Counted from the first letter of the stretch, positions 51,096-60,365 are shown. The stretch: 64,000 nucleotides of DNA from Flavobacterium sp. LC2016-01 (GCF_009711135.1 NZ_WMIC01000012.1:62001-126000); one strand, 5' to 3'. The notes: a model not told the origin generated them from the letters alone. A program made the numbers and translations.

Positions 51096-51290
51096 TCAAA
51101 GTAACAAAGTAACAAAGTGAGAAAGAGACAAAGTAGTTTGTCAGGCTGAGCGAAGTCGAAGCCTCGCAAAGTTTTTTCACACAGATTTTAAAGATTTTAG
51201 CAGATTTCAAAATCACTTTAATCTTTTAAATCTGTGGCTAAAAAAACCTTTGTCCCTTTGTCTCTCTGAACCTTTGCCACTTTTTTCAAA
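51096..51290. repeat. Composite palindromic intergenic element before the patatin gene
   Basis: Outer arms of AAAGT/ACAAAG words (51099-51135 and 51248-51275) are roughly reverse complementary. Inside, a 26-nt REP core (51138-51163) equals the reverse complement of 24152-24177, and a CACAGATTTTAAAGATT/AATCTTTTAAATCTGTG pair forms the inner arms (about 51180-51196 and 51219-51235). No ORF. Confidence 0.7.
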
Positions 51291-51341
51291 AACTTTTATT
51301 AATTTCGCTTTGAGTGATTTATCTATTTTAAAACAGCCAAA

Positions 51342-52892
51342 ATGAGATTTAAGTACTGCCCAATTTTGCTCGTTCTTTTTGCTCAAACAGCAATTTCTCA
51401 AAACAAAATAAATCTTTTTTCAGAAATCAATTACAGTTCGATTCCTGAAGTTTCACTCGCGGATTACAAATCAGTTCAAGAAAGAGATGCAAAATTTCAG
51501 AACCCTAATATTGCTTTGGGAGTTGGGATTTCTGGCGGTGGTTCGCGCGCGCAGTTTTTTAGTATGGGCGTGCTTTTGGGTTTAGAAGACATTCAGGAAA
51601 ACGATTCGAAGCGCAATTTTTTAAATGAAGTTGATTATTTCTCAACGGTTTCCGGAGGCTGTTATTCGGCGGGATATTATTTGACGGTTTTGAAAAATAA
51701 ATTGCAATATGATAATTGCAGTTTCAACGAATTTTATTTTTCTAAAGCCGATGCCTATAAATCAGATGTAAATAAATCGGCTTCGCTTTTATCTCTTCTT
51801 AACAATAGCCGAAACGAAAAGGGGGAAAAAATTTCAATGGCACAAAGATTAGATTTTGAAGTTTTGCAGTACGACAGTACTAATCCTGAAAACGAGAATA
51901 AGTTTAGAACTCAAATGCTTTTATCCGACTTTTTTATTCCGAAAGAAAGCAAACTAAGTCCGAAATTGCCCATAATGGTTGCTAACGGAACGGCGTATAA
52001 CAATGGCGAACGTTTTCCGTTTATGCCGCATATTATTCATGCTTTGAAAATTAATGCCTCTTTGGCTCCAAATAAAGCGTCACTTCCGCTTGACGGAAAT
52101 CAAATAAATAATGGTTATGATTTTCCGCTGACCTATGCTATTACGGCGAGTTCAGCATTTCCTGGTGTTCTTCCAAAAACCAAATTCGGAATCAAAAATC
52201 AGGACAAAATTTTATGCGTAATTGATGGCGGTGCATCAGATAATACGGGTTATGAAACCCTTCTTGAATTGCTTCACAGCGACACCAAAGTGAAAGACAA
52301 AAACAAAAAAGCACTTTTTATTGATTGTTTGGGACCCGGCAAAAAAGCACCTTTTATAAACGATGAGAAAATCCGATTGATTTCGTTATTAGAAACAGCT
52401 TCTTTGTATACGGTTCAAACGCGTTACATTACGTTTGAAAAGGACGTTGAAAATGTTCTGGATAAATACAAAATCCCGACTTCAAATTACCAGATTATTG
52501 GTTTTACGACTTTACGAAACTATCTGTCAACATTGAAAAAAGATCAGGACTACGAAGATTTGGTAAAACAATTAAAAAATACCGATGATGAAACCGCAAG
52601 CTGGCTAAAGCTTCATGATGATTTTAAACTGAAATTAATTGCAAAATTTGGTACAGACCATTTCAAAAAAGACAAAAATGGCGAGCTTGTACTTTCGAGT
52701 CTAGATAAAACAGCTTTTAAAGATTTTGGTGCCAGCGAACTTTTGATGTTGTACGAATATGCCTCTCATGTTGAAACCAAACTAAAAATCGCAGCAGAAG
52801 AAAAGGAAATGTTATTGCTTGCTGGGCGTTTTGCCGTTTACATAAAAACGAATGAATTGAAAGGTCTTCTGGTAGAAAATAAGGAACTGTAA
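51342..52892 (+). CDS. Patatin-like phospholipase, exported
   Basis: A 516-residue serine hydrolase with a signal peptide (MRFKYCPILLVLFAQTAIS, then QNK). The oxyanion-hole block GISGGGSRAQF (about 58-68), the Ser block in FSTVSGGCYSAGYY (catalytic Ser in TVSGG) and the catalytic Asp in DGGASDN (about residue 298) are present, so the Ser-Asp dyad is intact. The long C-terminal extension is not assigned. It likely acts on membrane lipid in the periplasm or outer membrane. Confidence 0.87.
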   Translation: MRFKYCPILLVLFAQTAISQNKINLFSEINYSSIPEVSLADYKSVQERDAKFQNPNIALGVGISGGGSRAQFFSMGVLLGLEDIQENDSKRNFLNEVDYFSTVSGGCYSAGYYLTVLKNKLQYDNCSFNEFYFSKADAYKSDVNKSASLLSLLNNSRNEKGEKISMAQRLDFEVLQYDSTNPENENKFRTQMLLSDFFIPKESKLSPKLPIMVANGTAYNNGERFPFMPHIIHALKINASLAPNKASLPLDGNQINNGYDFPLTYAITASSAFPGVLPKTKFGIKNQDKILCVIDGGASDNTGYETLLELLHSDTKVKDKNKKALFIDCLGPGKKAPFINDEKIRLISLLETASLYTVQTRYITFEKDVENVLDKYKIPTSNYQIIGFTTLRNYLSTLKKDQDYEDLVKQLKNTDDETASWLKLHDDFKLKLIAKFGTDHFKKDKNGELVLSSLDKTAFKDFGASELLMLYEYASHVETKLKIAAEEKEMLLLAGRFAVYIKTNELKGLLVENKEL

Positions 52893-52935
52893 AAACTAAA
52901 TAATTTACATAAAAGACAAATGCCCAATTAAGATG

Positions 52936-53418
52936 TTATCTTAATTGAGCATTGTTAGAATCTGCATATTCAACTTGAATTTGTTTAATCTTTTCGTCAA
53001 GTTCTATAATTTCAGTAAAAGCGCCTTGAAGCATAGTTGCGGCTTTGGCTTCATTGTCTTTAGCGGTTAAAATGTCTATGTTTATTTCAAGGCCATCCAT
53101 TGACGTTATACTGCTGTCAAACATATCAAGCATCGTTTTTCTTAAACCTTGGTCTGAACTTAATGGCAATAAAAGATCGACTGGTTTTTTTGCTGCTATC
53201 AACTTATTTCTTGTTGACGCAATCAATGTTAAAAGTTCTTTTTTTGATTCTGGTTTTCCTATTAAACTTAAACTTCCTTTTAGGAATTCCTCGTTAGCTT
53301 GAAAAAGCTTTGTATGTGCTTCGACGATTTGGTTATTGTAGCTCTCTGTAGTTCTCTCGTTACAACTTATAGATATTGAAGAAATGACCAGCAAGAGCAG
53401 TAAAGTAATTTTTTTCAT
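52936..53418 (-). CDS. Lipoprotein of unknown function
   Basis: A 160-residue helical lipoprotein with lipobox SISC (Cys about 19). The rest is predicted coiled helices with many Lys/Glu residues, ending in EYADSNNAQLR. No family recognised. It converges with the patatin gene. Confidence 0.68.
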   Translation of the reverse strand: MKKITLLLLLVISSISISCNERTTESYNNQIVEAHTKLFQANEEFLKGSLSLIGKPESKKELLTLIASTRNKLIAAKKPVDLLLPLSSDQGLRKTMLDMFDSSITSMDGLEINIDILTAKDNEAKAATMLQGAFTEIIELDEKIKQIQVEYADSNNAQLR

Positions 53419-53616
53419 AGGTTTAAACTTTGTAAATTATTGTTAAAACAAATATATCAGAATTATTTGATTTTTAAAGCTTTATAAGAGTCAAGTGTTT
53501 TTCTGTGAATTTACTTACGAATTTCTAATAATTATGTAAATCATCGGGGATTTTATGTAACATATCTGGTAAGCTTTCAAATTAATTTAGCAATATTAAT
53601 TTTAAAGAAATCAAAC

Positions 53617-54036
53617 ATGAAAACTAGAAGCTTATTACTCGCCTTAATACTAAGCATTGGCTTATTTACTACATCTTGCAGTAATGATGATAACGAAGGA
53701 GAAACACTAATTCCATTAGAAGGAAAATGGGATCTTAGTAAAACGGGAACTGTCATAAATGGAACAGAAACATTGTCTGATGCACCACAAAATCAAAGTG
53801 GCTGTAACAGTGATTACCTAGAACTAAAATTGGATAATACAGTAAATGTTGGAGATTACAGTTCAGCTGTAAGTGCTTGTGCGTTAACAGTTCAGTCGGG
53901 GATTTATTCAAGATCACACAATAATTTAACTACTGTTATAAATGGTGTGACTAAAACTCAAGATATCGTAAATCTAACACTTAAAGAGCTAAAAGTGAAA
54001 GATGCCGCTGGTATAATCACAGTTTATACTAGATAA
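53617..54036 (+). CDS. Lipocalin-like lipoprotein
   Basis: A 139-residue lipoprotein with signal peptide and lipobox TTSC (Cys about 21). The mature part starts with an Asp/Asn-rich spacer and is beta-rich: WDLSKTG at the first strand and conserved Cys in NQSGCNSDYLELK and SACALTVQ, as in the Bacteroidota lipocalin-like (DUF4923/PF13648) type. It probably binds a hydrophobic ligand at the outer membrane. A strong terminator follows. Confidence 0.78.
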   Translation: MKTRSLLLALILSIGLFTTSCSNDDNEGETLIPLEGKWDLSKTGTVINGTETLSDAPQNQSGCNSDYLELKLDNTVNVGDYSSAVSACALTVQSGIYSRSHNNLTTVINGVTKTQDIVNLTLKELKVKDAAGIITVYTR

Positions 54037-54078
54037 TGTATAGAAAAATTAAATCCTTGAATTGCTGGATTTATTAGG

Positions 54079-54118
54079 AAACGGAAATAACTTTAAAAAG
54101 TTGTTTCCGTTTTTTTTT
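54079..54118 (+). terminator. Terminator after the lipocalin-like gene
   Basis: AAACGGAA pairs with TTTCCGTTT, with an inner ACTT/AAGT stem and nine T. Confidence 0.75.
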
Positions 54119-54127
54119 ATTGTTTCC

Positions 54128-54205
54128 CAGAGATACACAAAGAAAAAACACAAAGTTTTCCCAAAGAAATTTTAAAAACCTTGGTGAATCTTTGTGTATC
54201 TGCGT
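54128..54205. repeat. Inverted AGATACACAAAG repeat pair before serS
   Basis: AGATACACAAAG (about 54131-54142) and its complement CTTTGTGTATCT (about 54190-54201) flank AAACACAAAG-type words. Part of the 269-bp gap before serS. Confidence 0.55.
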
Positions 54206-54256
54206 GAAATAACTTTTTACCCACAAACTTTGTCTTAATCTTAGGAAACATTTCCT

Positions 54257-54264
54257 TAAATTTG
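54257..54264 (+). promoter_or_regulatory. Likely -7 promoter box of serS
   Basis: TAAATTTG fits TAnnTTTG, 41 nt before the ATG. A TTTG lies 24 nt upstream, which is longer than the usual spacer. Confidence 0.4.
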
Positions 54265-54305
54265 CTTCCATTATAAAAAAATACAATAGTTACAAAAATC
54301 AAGCT

Positions 54306-55577
54306 ATGTTACAAATCGCATTTATTAGAGAAAATCAAGAGAAAGTAATCAAGGCTTTAGCAAAACGAAATATCGATGCTAAAAGCGTTGTTGAAGAGGT
54401 GGTGCAATTAGATGAAAACCGTCGTGCTGCGCAGGCAGAATTAGACAATGTTTTATCTGAATCTAATAAATTATCCAAAGACATTGGTGAGCTGATGAAA
54501 GCTGGTGAGAAATCAAAAGCGGCTATTTTAAAAGAAAAAACAGTTTCGTTAAAAGAAAAAAGCAAAGAACTTGGCGAAAAAGCCGAAGCGCTTGCTGTTG
54601 AATTGACAAACAAATTATACACTTTGCCAAATCTTCCTGCTGATATTGTTCCGGAAGGAAAAACACCAGACGATAACTTAAATGTTTTTGAAGAAGGAGA
54701 AATTCCGGTTTTGCATGAAGGTGCACAGCCTCACTGGGAATTGGTAAAAAAATACGATATCATCGATTTTGAATTAGGTGTAAAAATTACTGGTGCAGGT
54801 TTTCCGGTTTACAAAGGAAAAGGTGCTCGTTTACAGCGTGCTTTAATCAATTATTTTTTAGATAAAAATACGGCTGCAGGATATAATGAAGTTCAGGTAC
54901 CGCATTTGGTAAATGAAGCTTCAGGATTTGGAACAGGACAATTGCCAGATAAAGAAGGACAAATGTATCATTCAACTATTGATGATTTATATTTGATTCC
55001 AACGGCTGAGGTTCCGGTTACGAATTTATTCCGCGATGTTATTTTAAACGAAAGCGAATTACCAGTTTTACACACCGCTTATACACCATGTTTCCGTCGT
55101 GAAGCAGGTTCTTACGGAGCACACGTGCGCGGATTAAACCGTTTGCACCAATTTGATAAAGTTGAAATTGTACGTATCGAGCATCCAGAAAAATCATATG
55201 AAGCTCTAGACGGAATGGTTGAACATGTTAAAAACATTCTTCAGGAATTGAAATTGCCGTATAGAATTTTACGTCTTTGCGGAGGCGATATGGGTTTCAC
55301 ATCGGCTTTAACTTATGATTTTGAAGTGTTTTCTACAGCACAGGATCGTTGGTTAGAAATCAGTTCGGTTTCTAACTTCGAAACTTTTCAGGCAAACCGC
55401 TTGAAATTGCGTTTCAAAGACAAAGACGGGAAAAATCAATTGGCGCATACTTTGAACGGAAGTTCTTTGGCTTTGCCTAGAGTTTTGGCTGGAATTTTAG
55501 AAAATTACCAAACGCCAGAAGGAATCGTAATACCAGAAGTTTTACGTCCTTACTGTGGATTTGATATTATAAACTAA
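54306..55577 (+). CDS. serS: Seryl-tRNA synthetase
   Basis: Cytoplasmic class II synthetase, 423 residues, full length. An N-terminal antiparallel coiled coil (about 30-110) binds the tRNA-Ser long arm. Motif 2 is FRREAGSYGAHVRGLNRLHQ, and motif 3 is NGSSLALPRVLAGILENYQ, with the ATP-binding Arg. All expected motifs are intact. Confidence 0.97.
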   Translation: MLQIAFIRENQEKVIKALAKRNIDAKSVVEEVVQLDENRRAAQAELDNVLSESNKLSKDIGELMKAGEKSKAAILKEKTVSLKEKSKELGEKAEALAVELTNKLYTLPNLPADIVPEGKTPDDNLNVFEEGEIPVLHEGAQPHWELVKKYDIIDFELGVKITGAGFPVYKGKGARLQRALINYFLDKNTAAGYNEVQVPHLVNEASGFGTGQLPDKEGQMYHSTIDDLYLIPTAEVPVTNLFRDVILNESELPVLHTAYTPCFRREAGSYGAHVRGLNRLHQFDKVEIVRIEHPEKSYEALDGMVEHVKNILQELKLPYRILRLCGGDMGFTSALTYDFEVFSTAQDRWLEISSVSNFETFQANRLKLRFKDKDGKNQLAHTLNGSSLALPRVLAGILENYQTPEGIVIPEVLRPYCGFDIIN

Positions 55578-55599
55578 ATTTTTTGTAATTTAGGGAGTT

Positions 55600-55631
55600 A
55601 AACCTAACAGGTTTTTAAATCTGTTAGGTTT
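55600..55631. terminator. Hairpin repeat after serS
   Basis: AAACCTAACAGGTTT (55600-55614) pairs with AAATCTGTTAGGTTT (55617-55631) with one G-T. It is a dispersed relative of the hairpin at 32326-32358 and may end serS transcription; the T tract is weak. Confidence 0.65.
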
Positions 55632-55664
55632 CTTAGTTTTAATAAAGAGCATAAATAAAGTGAT

Positions 55665-56489
55665 ATGAACGGAATTTTAAATTGGAATGTAGATCCTGTA
55701 ATAGTAATGATTACAGACAGTTTTCCTTTGAAATACTATGGCGCTCTTTTTGCCTCCGGACTTTTATTAGGCTATTATATTGTCAGAAATATTTATAAAA
55801 AAGAAAACATTTCCATTGAAAATTTGGATAGTTTGCTGCTTTACGTAATTGTAGGCACAGTTCTAGGAGCGCGATTGGGACATTGTTTTTTTTATGAACC
55901 AGATTATTTTCTGGCACATCCAATAGAAATACTTTTGCCGATTCAGAAAATCGGTGGTGTTTATAAATTTGTTGGCTTTCAGGGTTTAGCAAGTCATGGC
56001 GGAACGATAGGTGTTTTAATTGCGATGATTTTATATTGCAGAAAATACAAAGTAAAGTTTTTGTGGCTGTTGGATAGAATGGCAATTGGAGTTCCTGTTA
56101 CAGGTGCTTTTATAAGATTGGGAAACTTTATGAATTCTGAAATTTATGGAAAACCTACTAATGGAAATTGGGGTGTTGTTTTTCAAAGAGATGATTTAAT
56201 TCCGAGACATCCAACGCAATTGTATGAAGCATTTGCGTATTTGTTGATTTTTGGAATTGTATTTTGGATGTATAAATCGGACAAAATAAAGAAAACCAGC
56301 GGATTATTATTTGGAACTTTTTTAACTCTATTGTTTTTAGCTAGATTTATAATTGAATTTTTTAAGGAAAATCAGGAAGCTTTTGAAAATAGCATGATCA
56401 TAAATATGGGACAAATTTTAAGTATTCCCTTTATTTTAATTGGATTAACTTTGATTGTTTGGAAATCAAGAACTGACATTAGAGAATAG
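55665..56489 (+). CDS. lgt: Prolipoprotein diacylglyceryl transferase
   Basis: Inner-membrane enzyme that adds diacylglycerol to the lipobox cysteine, needed for the many lipoproteins of this organism. It has 274 residues and seven TM segments. Conserved signatures are GLASHGGTIGVL, the RLGNFMNSEIYGKPT signature block and PRHPTQLYEA. Full length and intact. Confidence 0.96.
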   Translation: MNGILNWNVDPVIVMITDSFPLKYYGALFASGLLLGYYIVRNIYKKENISIENLDSLLLYVIVGTVLGARLGHCFFYEPDYFLAHPIEILLPIQKIGGVYKFVGFQGLASHGGTIGVLIAMILYCRKYKVKFLWLLDRMAIGVPVTGAFIRLGNFMNSEIYGKPTNGNWGVVFQRDDLIPRHPTQLYEAFAYLLIFGIVFWMYKSDKIKKTSGLLFGTFLTLLFLARFIIEFFKENQEAFENSMIINMGQILSIPFILIGLTLIVWKSRTDIRE

Positions 56490-56496
56490 TTTACAG

Positions 56497-56585
56497 TCTC
56501 AGTCTCAGTTGACAGTTTTATACTGTGACTGCAAACTGCGATTGAAAACCGAGACCGCGACTAAAAACTGCGACTAAAAAAAACT
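56497..56585. repeat. Word-like repeat of CAGTCTCAG/GACTGCGACT type
   Basis: Degenerate words (CAGTCTCAGTCTCAG, GACTGCAAACTGCGA, GACCGCGACTAAAAACTGCG) with opposite-sense halves; fills the lgt-TPR gap. Confidence 0.55.
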
Positions 56586-56590
56586 GAAAT

Positions 56591-58372
56591 ATGAAAAACA
56601 TCTTTATCTATATCGTTTTACTGTGGTCAAGTCTTGCATTTTCTCAAAATGAGCAATTGGCTCAATATTACTTCGATAAAGGCGATTTCGAGAAAGCAAA
56701 AGTCAGTTATGAAGAGCTTTTGACAAGTGCGCCGTCTAATACGCAATATTTTTTAAGAACAATTGACTGTTATCAGCAATTACAGCAATATTCAGTTGCC
56801 GAAAAAGCAATTCAGGATCGTTACAGCAAATACAAACAGGGCGTTTTTTTAGTTGAATTGGGATACAATTACCAATTGCAGAAAAATGAATCTAAAGCAA
56901 GAAACTATTACGATCAGGCAATCGAAAAAATTAAATCAAATCCGAATGATGTTTACGGAATTGGAAATTCATTTGAGAAAAAAGTATTGCTGGAATATGC
57001 CTTAAAAGCCTATCAGACCGCAATGCAGATGCAGCCGAATTATAATTTTAACTTCCAGATTGGAATGTTATACGGGCAATTGGGCAGAACCGATGAAATG
57101 ATTGAACTTTTGCTGACAGAATCTTATAAAAATCCGCAGAATGCAAATTTAATTCAGACACAATTATCGCGTTTCATGAATGGTGAAACAGATAATACTG
57201 CTTTTAAAGATGCCATGCGAAAAGCCTTGATTTTAAAAACTCAGAAAGACCAGGATGTTTTCTGGAATCATTATTTGAGCTGGTTTTATGTGCAACAAAA
57301 AGAGTTTGGAAAAGCTTTTATTCAGGAAAAAGCAATTTATAAGCGTGAGCCTGAATCGCTTTCGAGTATTGTCAATTTGAGCCAGTTTGCATTGAATGAA
57401 GATGATACTGAAACAGCTACTGAAATTCTGAATTTCATTCTTTTGAATACCAAAGATTTAGATTTATTGATTCAGACGAATTACTATTTGATGGAAATCA
57501 AAATAGAAAAAGCACAGGAAAAAGATTATCCTGCAATTGATGCCGAACTGCAGCAATTATTGACAACTTACGAAATAACTCCATTTACCTTATCTTTGCA
57601 ATTAATTAAAGCGCATTTTGCAGCTTTTAATTTAAAAAATCCCGAAGAAGGTATTGCAATTGTTAAGCGCGCTTTAGAGCTTAATTTAAACGATTATCAA
57701 GAAGCTGATGCCAAAATGGAATTGGGAGATATTTTGCTTCTGCAGGAAAAATTCAATCAGGCGCTGATTTATTATTCGCAGATCCAATTGGATTTGAAGA
57801 ACGATGTAATGGCACATGAAGCAAGTTTGAAAGCAGCTAAAACAAGTTATTATAAAACCGATTTTGAATGGGCTTTAAAGCAGTTTAAAGAATTGAAATC
57901 GGCAAACACACAATTGATCGCAAATGACGCTCTTGAATATTTTTTACTGATAAATGATAATACCGCCGCTGATTCGACACAAACAGCATTGAAACAGTTT
58001 GCAAAAGGTGATTTTTTAATTTATCAGAACAAAAAACAAGAAGCAATTACGCAGTTTCAGAGCATTCTGAAAACCTATAAAGGACAGGAAATAGAAGCTG
58101 TTACAATGTTGCGTTTAGGAAAAATATATGAAAGCCTGAAAGATTTTAATTCGGCTTTAAGCCAATACCAACAGATAATTGACAATCATAGTGACGGAAT
58201 TTATGTTGATGAAGCACTGTTCTTCTCGGCTGAAATTTACAACGATGAATTGCATGATATAGAAAAGGCAAAGCCTTTGTATGAAAAGGTAATTTTTAAT
58301 CATCAAGACAGTATTTACTTTGTTGATGCCAGAAAAAAATACCGCGAGTTGAGAGGAGATAAGAATTTGTAA
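56591..58372 (+). CDS. Exported tetratricopeptide repeat protein
   Basis: A 593-residue protein with signal peptide MKNIFIYIVLLWSSLAFSQ. It is nearly all alpha-helical, with TPR-type repeats across most of the chain (such as AQYYFDKGDFEKAKVSYEEL near the N-terminus and LGKIYESLKDFNSALSQYQQ near the C-terminus). It is probably a periplasmic scaffold; partner unknown. It lies between lgt and DUF4286. Confidence 0.83.
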   Translation: MKNIFIYIVLLWSSLAFSQNEQLAQYYFDKGDFEKAKVSYEELLTSAPSNTQYFLRTIDCYQQLQQYSVAEKAIQDRYSKYKQGVFLVELGYNYQLQKNESKARNYYDQAIEKIKSNPNDVYGIGNSFEKKVLLEYALKAYQTAMQMQPNYNFNFQIGMLYGQLGRTDEMIELLLTESYKNPQNANLIQTQLSRFMNGETDNTAFKDAMRKALILKTQKDQDVFWNHYLSWFYVQQKEFGKAFIQEKAIYKREPESLSSIVNLSQFALNEDDTETATEILNFILLNTKDLDLLIQTNYYLMEIKIEKAQEKDYPAIDAELQQLLTTYEITPFTLSLQLIKAHFAAFNLKNPEEGIAIVKRALELNLNDYQEADAKMELGDILLLQEKFNQALIYYSQIQLDLKNDVMAHEASLKAAKTSYYKTDFEWALKQFKELKSANTQLIANDALEYFLLINDNTAADSTQTALKQFAKGDFLIYQNKKQEAITQFQSILKTYKGQEIEAVTMLRLGKIYESLKDFNSALSQYQQIIDNHSDGIYVDEALFFSAEIYNDELHDIEKAKPLYEKVIFNHQDSIYFVDARKKYRELRGDKNL

Positions 58373-58442
58373 ATTCCAATATTTTAAATTCCAAATTCCA
58401 AAAAAAAAGAATTAATAATTTGATTTTAAGAATCGAGTAAAA

Positions 58443-58483
58443 AAACTTAGAACCTTAGAGCCTTAGAATCTCAGAACCTTAAA
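58443..58483. repeat. Word-like repeat (ACTTAGAACCTTAGAGCC family)
   Basis: Clear tandem-like run of CTTAGAACC/CCTTAGA words, the best copy of the family also at 4073 and 17173; lies just before the DUF4286 start. An AAATTCCAAATTCC-type word precedes it at 58374-58397. Confidence 0.6.
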
Positions 58484-58487
58484 AGAA

Positions 58488-58799
58488 ATGATCATTTACA
58501 ATATTACAACCAATATCCATGAAAGCGTTCATGACCAATGGTTAAAATGGATGCAGGAAAAACATATACCTGAAATTCTAGCAACCGAAAAATTTTCTTC
58601 GGCAAGAATTGTGAAGGTTTTGATTGAAGAAGAAATGGGAGGAATTACATATTCAGTCCAATATACAACAGACAGTAAAGATACGCTTGAGAAATATTAT
58701 CTTGAAGATCAGCCTAAATTCGACAGAGAAGCATTAGAATTATTTGCTGATAAAATGCTTTCTTTTAGAACAGAATTAGAAGTTATTTCAGATCATTAA
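58488..58799 (+). CDS. DUF4286 family protein
   Basis: A 103-residue protein of the ferredoxin-like-fold DUF4286 family: MIIYNITTNIHESVHDQW at the start, and YYLEDQPKFDREALELF near the end. Function unknown. It stands between the TPR gene and the nucleotidyltransferase pair on the same strand. Confidence 0.87.
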   Translation: MIIYNITTNIHESVHDQWLKWMQEKHIPEILATEKFSSARIVKVLIEEEMGGITYSVQYTTDSKDTLEKYYLEDQPKFDREALELFADKMLSFRTELEVISDH

Positions 58800-58846
58800 T
58801 TTTATTTTAAGTCTTTTCAGTCTCAATTTTACTTAAAAAGTCTATT

Positions 58847-59032
58847 ATGGAAATTCGATTTCAAACAAAAGAGGAAAGTAATAAACAGCAGCAGGAAGAT
58901 TTTTTGAAATTATCAAAAGTGGAAAGGTTTTATGCCTTTTTGCGATTAAGTGAAAGAATAAGTCGGTTTCCGATGAAAAATAAAGTAGATAAAAATAAAG
59001 GGAATTTTATAATTGTTATAAAATCAAAATAG
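58847..59032 (+). CDS. 61-residue protein paired with a nucleotidyltransferase
   Basis: No family recognised. The 61 residues are mostly helical and charged (KEESNKQQQEDFLKLSKVERFYAFLRLSERISRF). Its stop is immediately followed by the nucleotidyltransferase ATG (59033), so translation is coupled. It lacks an obvious HEPN Rx4-6H motif. A role as partner or antitoxin of the nucleotidyltransferase is inference. Confidence 0.7.
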   Translation: MEIRFQTKEESNKQQQEDFLKLSKVERFYAFLRLSERISRFPMKNKVDKNKGNFIIVIKSK

Positions 59033-59509
59033 ATGTCAAAGCTCTGGGATCAAAATATTGATGAATTTATAGCTTTAGCTACTAAACATAAGGTTAGAAT
59101 GCTTATGGTTGGAGGAGGAGCTGTTAATTTCCATGGCTATCAGAGACACTCTGCTGATGTTGATTTTTGGATAGAAACTACTGATGAAAATTTTAAAAAA
59201 TTAGTGCTAGTTTTTAATGAAATGGGATATGAAATCGATGATTTTCCCGAAAATGTAAAACAACAACAGCAAAATATTTCAATAAAATTTTCTCCAGTTG
59301 ATCTTGATTTAGAATTGATTACTAAATTTTCAGTGAATAGGACTTTTGAGGAAGCATATAATGATAGTGAAGAAGTTACTGTAAATGATAAAACTTTTTT
59401 AAAGTGGAATGTTCTGTCTTTAGAAGATTTAATTACGAGTAAAATCAAAGCAAATCGAGCAAAAGATTTATTCGATGTACAGCAGCTTCGAGAAATAAAT
59501 AAAAAATAA
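59033..59509 (+). CDS. Nucleotidyltransferase of the pol-beta superfamily (DUF6036/AbiEii-like)
   Basis: A 158-residue protein. MVGGGAVNFHGYQRHSADVDFWIE carries the GG and hSxDxD features of MNT-like nucleotidyltransferases, the two Asp binding metal. The C-terminal part (SLEDLITSKIKANRAKDLFDVQQL) is the usual helical ending with a Lys and Asp that complete the fold. It may be part of a toxin-antitoxin or AbiE-like system with the preceding 61-aa protein; this is unproven. Confidence 0.8.
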   Translation: MSKLWDQNIDEFIALATKHKVRMLMVGGGAVNFHGYQRHSADVDFWIETTDENFKKLVLVFNEMGYEIDDFPENVKQQQQNISIKFSPVDLDLELITKFSVNRTFEEAYNDSEEVTVNDKTFLKWNVLSLEDLITSKIKANRAKDLFDVQQLREINKK

Positions 59510-59520
59510 AGCTTTGAGTC

Positions 59521-59552
59521 TTTGACCCTTCGAGGTAAAAAGAATACTTTTG
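59521..59552 (+). promoter_or_regulatory. Likely promoter of rsmA, formed within a word-like repeat
   Basis: TTTG (59521-59524), a 20-nt spacer and TACTTTTG (59545-59552) closely repeat the trhO promoter layout at 4093-4124. Transcription would start about 20 nt before the rsmA ATG at 59580. Confidence 0.55.
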
Positions 59553-59579
59553 CGCCCTCGTGGCAAAACAAGTAAGAAA

Positions 59580-60365
59580 ATGGAAAAAGTAAAAGCCAAA
59601 AAACATTTAGGACAGCATTTCCTTAAAGACGAAAGCATCGCAAAAGCAATTGCCGATACTTTAAGCTTAAAAGGATATGATGAGGTGTTAGAAATAGGAC
59701 CAGGGATGGGTGTGCTTACTAAATATTTACTTGACAAGCCTGTGCATACACGAGTAATCGAAATTGATACAGAATCTGTTGCGTATCTGGATGCAAATTA
59801 TCCAAAATTAAAAGGAAATATCATTTCAGAAGACTTTCTGAAATACAATATAAATCAGGTTTACGAAAACAAACAGTTTGCTATAATTGGCAACTTCCCG
59901 TACAATATTTCAACTCAAATTGTTTTTAGAACATTGGAGTTTAGAGATCAGATTCCTGAATTTTCAGGAATGTTTCAAAAGGAAGTTGCAGAGCGAATCT
60001 GCGAGAAAAAAGGATCAAAAGCCTACGGAATCTTGTCTGTGCTGGCACAGGCTTTCTATGATACTGAGTATTTGTTTACTGTAAGCGAAAATGTTTTTAT
60101 TCCTCCGCCCAAGGTCAAGTCGGGTGTGATGAAAATGACCCGAAAGGAAGATTACAGTCTTCCTTGTGGCGAAAAGTTATTTTTTACGGTTGTAAAAACG
60201 GCTTTTCAGCAAAGACGAAAAACATTACGTAACAGTTTGAAAACATTAAATTTATCAGATAATTTGCGAGAAGACACTATCTTTGATAAACGTCCTGAGC
60301 AGCTTAGCGTTGACGAATTTATTGTTTTGACTCAAAAAATAGAAGCCGATGGAGTTCAAAGTTAG
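59580..60365 (+). CDS. rsmA: 16S rRNA dimethyladenosine transferase
   Basis: KsgA/RsmA methylates A1518 and A1519 of 16S rRNA. The ATG at 59580 (MEKVKAKKHLGQHFLKDE) was chosen over an upstream TTG; it yields 261 residues. SAM motif I is VLEIGPGMGVLT, and motif IV is NFPYNIST (NLPY variant). Its end overlaps mgtE by 17 nt. Confidence 0.96.
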   Translation: MEKVKAKKHLGQHFLKDESIAKAIADTLSLKGYDEVLEIGPGMGVLTKYLLDKPVHTRVIEIDTESVAYLDANYPKLKGNIISEDFLKYNINQVYENKQFAIIGNFPYNISTQIVFRTLEFRDQIPEFSGMFQKEVAERICEKKGSKAYGILSVLAQAFYDTEYLFTVSENVFIPPPKVKSGVMKMTRKEDYSLPCGEKLFFTVVKTAFQQRRKTLRNSLKTLNLSDNLREDTIFDKRPEQLSVDEFIVLTQKIEADGVQS

